This document shows, piece after piece, positions 26,966-29,013 of a stretch of 29,013 nt of DNA; the stretch's first letter is position 1, and each line of letters starts with the position of its first letter. The translations under genes and the position numbers were made by a program. The DNA comes from a virus: IMG/VR virus record IMGVR_UViG_3300030389_003520, positions 1 to 29,013 of that record; one strand, written 5' to 3'. The notes under the pieces are model-generated. The model made no database searches. It had not been told where the DNA came from and was given only the letters and a program-made list of their open reading frames with translations.

Positions 26966-29008
26966 CTATTTTATTATTTTTGAAGTATTACCAGTATTAG
27001 TATATCTAGCAATACTTATATTTAATTTTGGTTTTTCTATTTTTACATTTGGCGCATACAAATGTCTGTTACAAGCCATAATAGCTAGTCCAGAACTTAT
27101 AGAAGCATCAAACTTTGTTCTTTTTGTTATATCAAACTTACCCCAGTCGTTTAAAGTTTTATTAAAATATATATTACCATAAACTCCTTCTCTAATTAAC
27201 CCAACGTGTTGTTGTATGTACATTTCTATTGCAGCCGCGTGAGCTTGCTTTATATCTTCACTAGTATTTGGTATACCACCTATTTCTTTTTCTGAAGTTG
27301 ATAATTTATTCCAAACTTTGTCTGGCCTGTTCATACTATAACCTCTATACCCTCTTCTTCTTAAATGATATAATAGTCTAGGCTTGTTGTTTTCCGCAAG
27401 TATAGGCATGCCATAAAAAACTAATGCCATTAAAACATCTTCAAAAAATATTTCAGCTGTTTGTGGTCTAGCTATATATTCTAAAAAAAAGTGATTAGGC
27501 GGCGCGTCTTCCATGCTAAACTTAGTTAAACCATGCAAAGCTCCATTAGAACCTTTACCATCAACTGTACCTGATATATCGTAACTATCACAACCAAACG
27601 CACCTATATGCTCATTACCAGGATATTTAATACCGTTTTTACTTATTATTTTGTTTTGTAAATGATTTGGTGGAAACCAACTTACATTAAACCTACCTTT
27701 TGGATCAGGATAAAATATTACACTTGTATCTTTAACTCCGTTTACCCATTGGAAATTACCAGTGTTAACATTTCTTTGAGAACCTATACCTTCGTTGTAA
27801 TCTATTTGCTCGTATATTTTTACTAAGTTAAATATACTGTTTTTAGCTTCGTCTCTAAACGCGTGTTCTTCAGTTCTTGGAAACTGTCTGTAAAACTCGT
27901 TTAAAGCATCTTGATCGTTTTTTAAACCTTCAGCTTCGTTTTCCCAATAATCAATAATACCATAATCAATTAATTCGCCATCTGGTCCGAAGACATCGTG
28001 ATCTGGTGTATTAAATACAGGTTTTCCGTATTGGTCAATAAATCCTTCATAGTTCCATTCCATTGGTATAAAAAGAGAATATAAGCCAGACTTTGTTTGT
28101 CCATTACGGTTTCTTGAAGTAACGTCTGAGTCATTGTAAAGTTTTTTAAAGTTATTACCACCTTTGTCTAAAGCGTTACTTGTTGATCCCATCATGCATT
28201 TACCAACTACTCTAGCACCTAAACGTAAACAAGTTTTTGTTACCCGCCAGTTATTTAATATATTATCTGGTCTTTCCCACTTGCCGCTTTCATCGTGTAC
28301 TAGTAAGTTTAGCTTTTCACCATCGTAACTATTATCACCTGTGTTTTTCCAGTCTATAGTTGTATCAAGACCAATTAAATCTTCTTGCTTTTCGTTGGCT
28401 GTTATCTTTTTTCTTGTAAACTTACTAGCTGGTACTCTATAAGCAAGTTCTGTTTTAGGTCTGTCCATACCATCTTGTATAGGCTTGAAGAAAAAAGGGT
28501 AGTTAACTGATATTGGTACAACTTTATCTGTAAACATTTTTTTAGCATCACTACCACTTTTTGATAATATACCATATCTACTATCACTCGATATTGTTGC
28601 TAAATTAACTGTTTCTGCAGACGACATAAAACTAAAGCCAGATCTTCTGTTTTTAAGGTAACACATACCATAGCATCTTTTGTCTGCTTTACAAGCTTCC
28701 CAGAATATAAAAAACAAACGGTTTGCTTCTCTAAAATCTGGAGCACCTACGTCTATTTTACTCCATTGTAAATACATATAGTGACTACCTGTAATATACG
28801 TTGGCTCGTTATTATTCATAAACCAAAAGCCTTCGTCTCTACGTTTAAACTCTTCGTCTATATAATCATACCACTTTTCTTTTTGATCTTCAGGATATGA
28901 TCTCCAGTCAAATATGTTTTTAAGTTTACTTAGTTGTTTTGGATACTCTATTTTTTGCCACTTACCTATTTTGTGCTGCAGTCGCACTGGCAGCAACGGC
29001 AAAGCCAC
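26966..29008 (-). CDS. terL: terminase large subunit (5' end uncertain or chimeric)
   Basis: The large terminase is the ATP-driven DNA packaging motor and headful nuclease. Seen: a P-loop-like segment LKNRRSGFSF (G124), Walker B LLVHDES (D239, E240), a motif III candidate GSTSN (274-278), and RNase-H nuclease acids in FGCDSYD (D474, D477) and FDASISSGLA (D634). The P-loop lacks the usual GKS/T and resembles the deviant lambda-type R-x-G-Y-S form. The reading frame remains open to the window edge. The first about 11 codons before HKIGKWQKIEY are G+C-rich and CTG-rich, unlike the rest, so the GTG start at 29008 is probably not the true start. The gene is followed 4 nt later by portal. Identity is firm; the N-terminus is not. 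Confidence 0.88.
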   Translation of the reverse strand: MALPLLPVRLQHKIGKWQKIEYPKQLSKLKNIFDWRSYPEDQKEKWYDYIDEEFKRRDEGFWFMNNNEPTYITGSHYMYLQWSKIDVGAPDFREANRLFFIFWEACKADKRCYGMCYLKNRRSGFSFMSSAETVNLATISSDSRYGILSKSGSDAKKMFTDKVVPISVNYPFFFKPIQDGMDRPKTELAYRVPASKFTRKKITANEKQEDLIGLDTTIDWKNTGDNSYDGEKLNLLVHDESGKWERPDNILNNWRVTKTCLRLGARVVGKCMMGSTSNALDKGGNNFKKLYNDSDVTSRNRNGQTKSGLYSLFIPMEWNYEGFIDQYGKPVFNTPDHDVFGPDGELIDYGIIDYWENEAEGLKNDQDALNEFYRQFPRTEEHAFRDEAKNSIFNLVKIYEQIDYNEGIGSQRNVNTGNFQWVNGVKDTSVIFYPDPKGRFNVSWFPPNHLQNKIISKNGIKYPGNEHIGAFGCDSYDISGTVDGKGSNGALHGLTKFSMEDAPPNHFFLEYIARPQTAEIFFEDVLMALVFYGMPILAENNKPRLLYHLRRRGYRGYSMNRPDKVWNKLSTSEKEIGGIPNTSEDIKQAHAAAIEMYIQQHVGLIREGVYGNIYFNKTLNDWGKFDITKRTKFDASISSGLAIMACNRHLYAPNVKIEKPKLNISIARYTNTGNTSKIIK

Positions 29009-29013
29009 CCGCA

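Noticed and set aside
27970-28587. Two short minus-strand frames of 61-63 codons inside the terminase gene
   Set aside because: They overlap conserved terminase motifs in another frame and show no start context or family features.
1-29013. CRISPR array, tRNA gene, integrase or insertion sequence
   Set aside because: No regular repeats, transposase motifs or gaps large enough for RNA genes; all gaps are under 70 nt.

Overview
The window is the virion-structure module of a tailed phage, most likely a marine short-tailed (podovirus-type) phage. It is very A+T-rich and almost fully coding. All 14 genes lie on the minus strand and read right to left: terminase large subunit, portal, scaffold-like protein, major capsid protein, a conserved hypothetical protein, two tail-adaptor-type proteins, a giant neck/tail-hub protein, two small beta-rich virion proteins, three proteins in the place of the T7 internal/ejection proteins gp14-gp15-gp16, and a small one-TM protein. 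No replication, integration, host-takeover or tRNA genes are visible. Family names come from motif recognition and gene order; no database search was run.

Host: starts lack clear Shine-Dalgarno sequences and instead have runs of A/T ending in AATATG or similar. With the low G+C this fits a Bacteroidota (Flavobacteriia) host and a relation to crAss-like or Cellulophaga-type podoviruses, whose gene order is similar. A SAR11-type or other A+T-rich marine host cannot be excluded.

Layout: packaging and head genes occupy about 29.0-20.9 kb. Two strong hairpins with cUUCGg tetraloops follow the capsid gene and the next gene (21721-21750 and 20832-20857), so the 273-aa gene sits between two terminator-like structures. 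Connector and tail genes occupy 20.8-12.3 kb, dominated by a 2164-aa hub protein. Two small virion proteins follow (12.3-10.6 kb), then the ejection module (10.5-0.36 kb), ending in a 2440-aa protein.

The most interesting object is the 2440-aa protein. It combines hydrophobic ejection-type segments with an HExxH zinc-peptidase motif, a possible sigma-region-2-like patch, a complete set of HAD phosphatase motifs, and a conserved helical C-terminal part. A recurring I-K-F-S-type motif occurs five times in inter-domain stretches and brackets the HAD domain. This looks like a polyvalent, virion-delivered effector protein. Other notable points are a putative ~155-residue two-repeat insertion in the tail adaptor that resembles modules in the 410-aa virion protein, capsid-gene codon use unlike its neighbours, and a GC-rich right-hand end that may be a chimeric contig edge.
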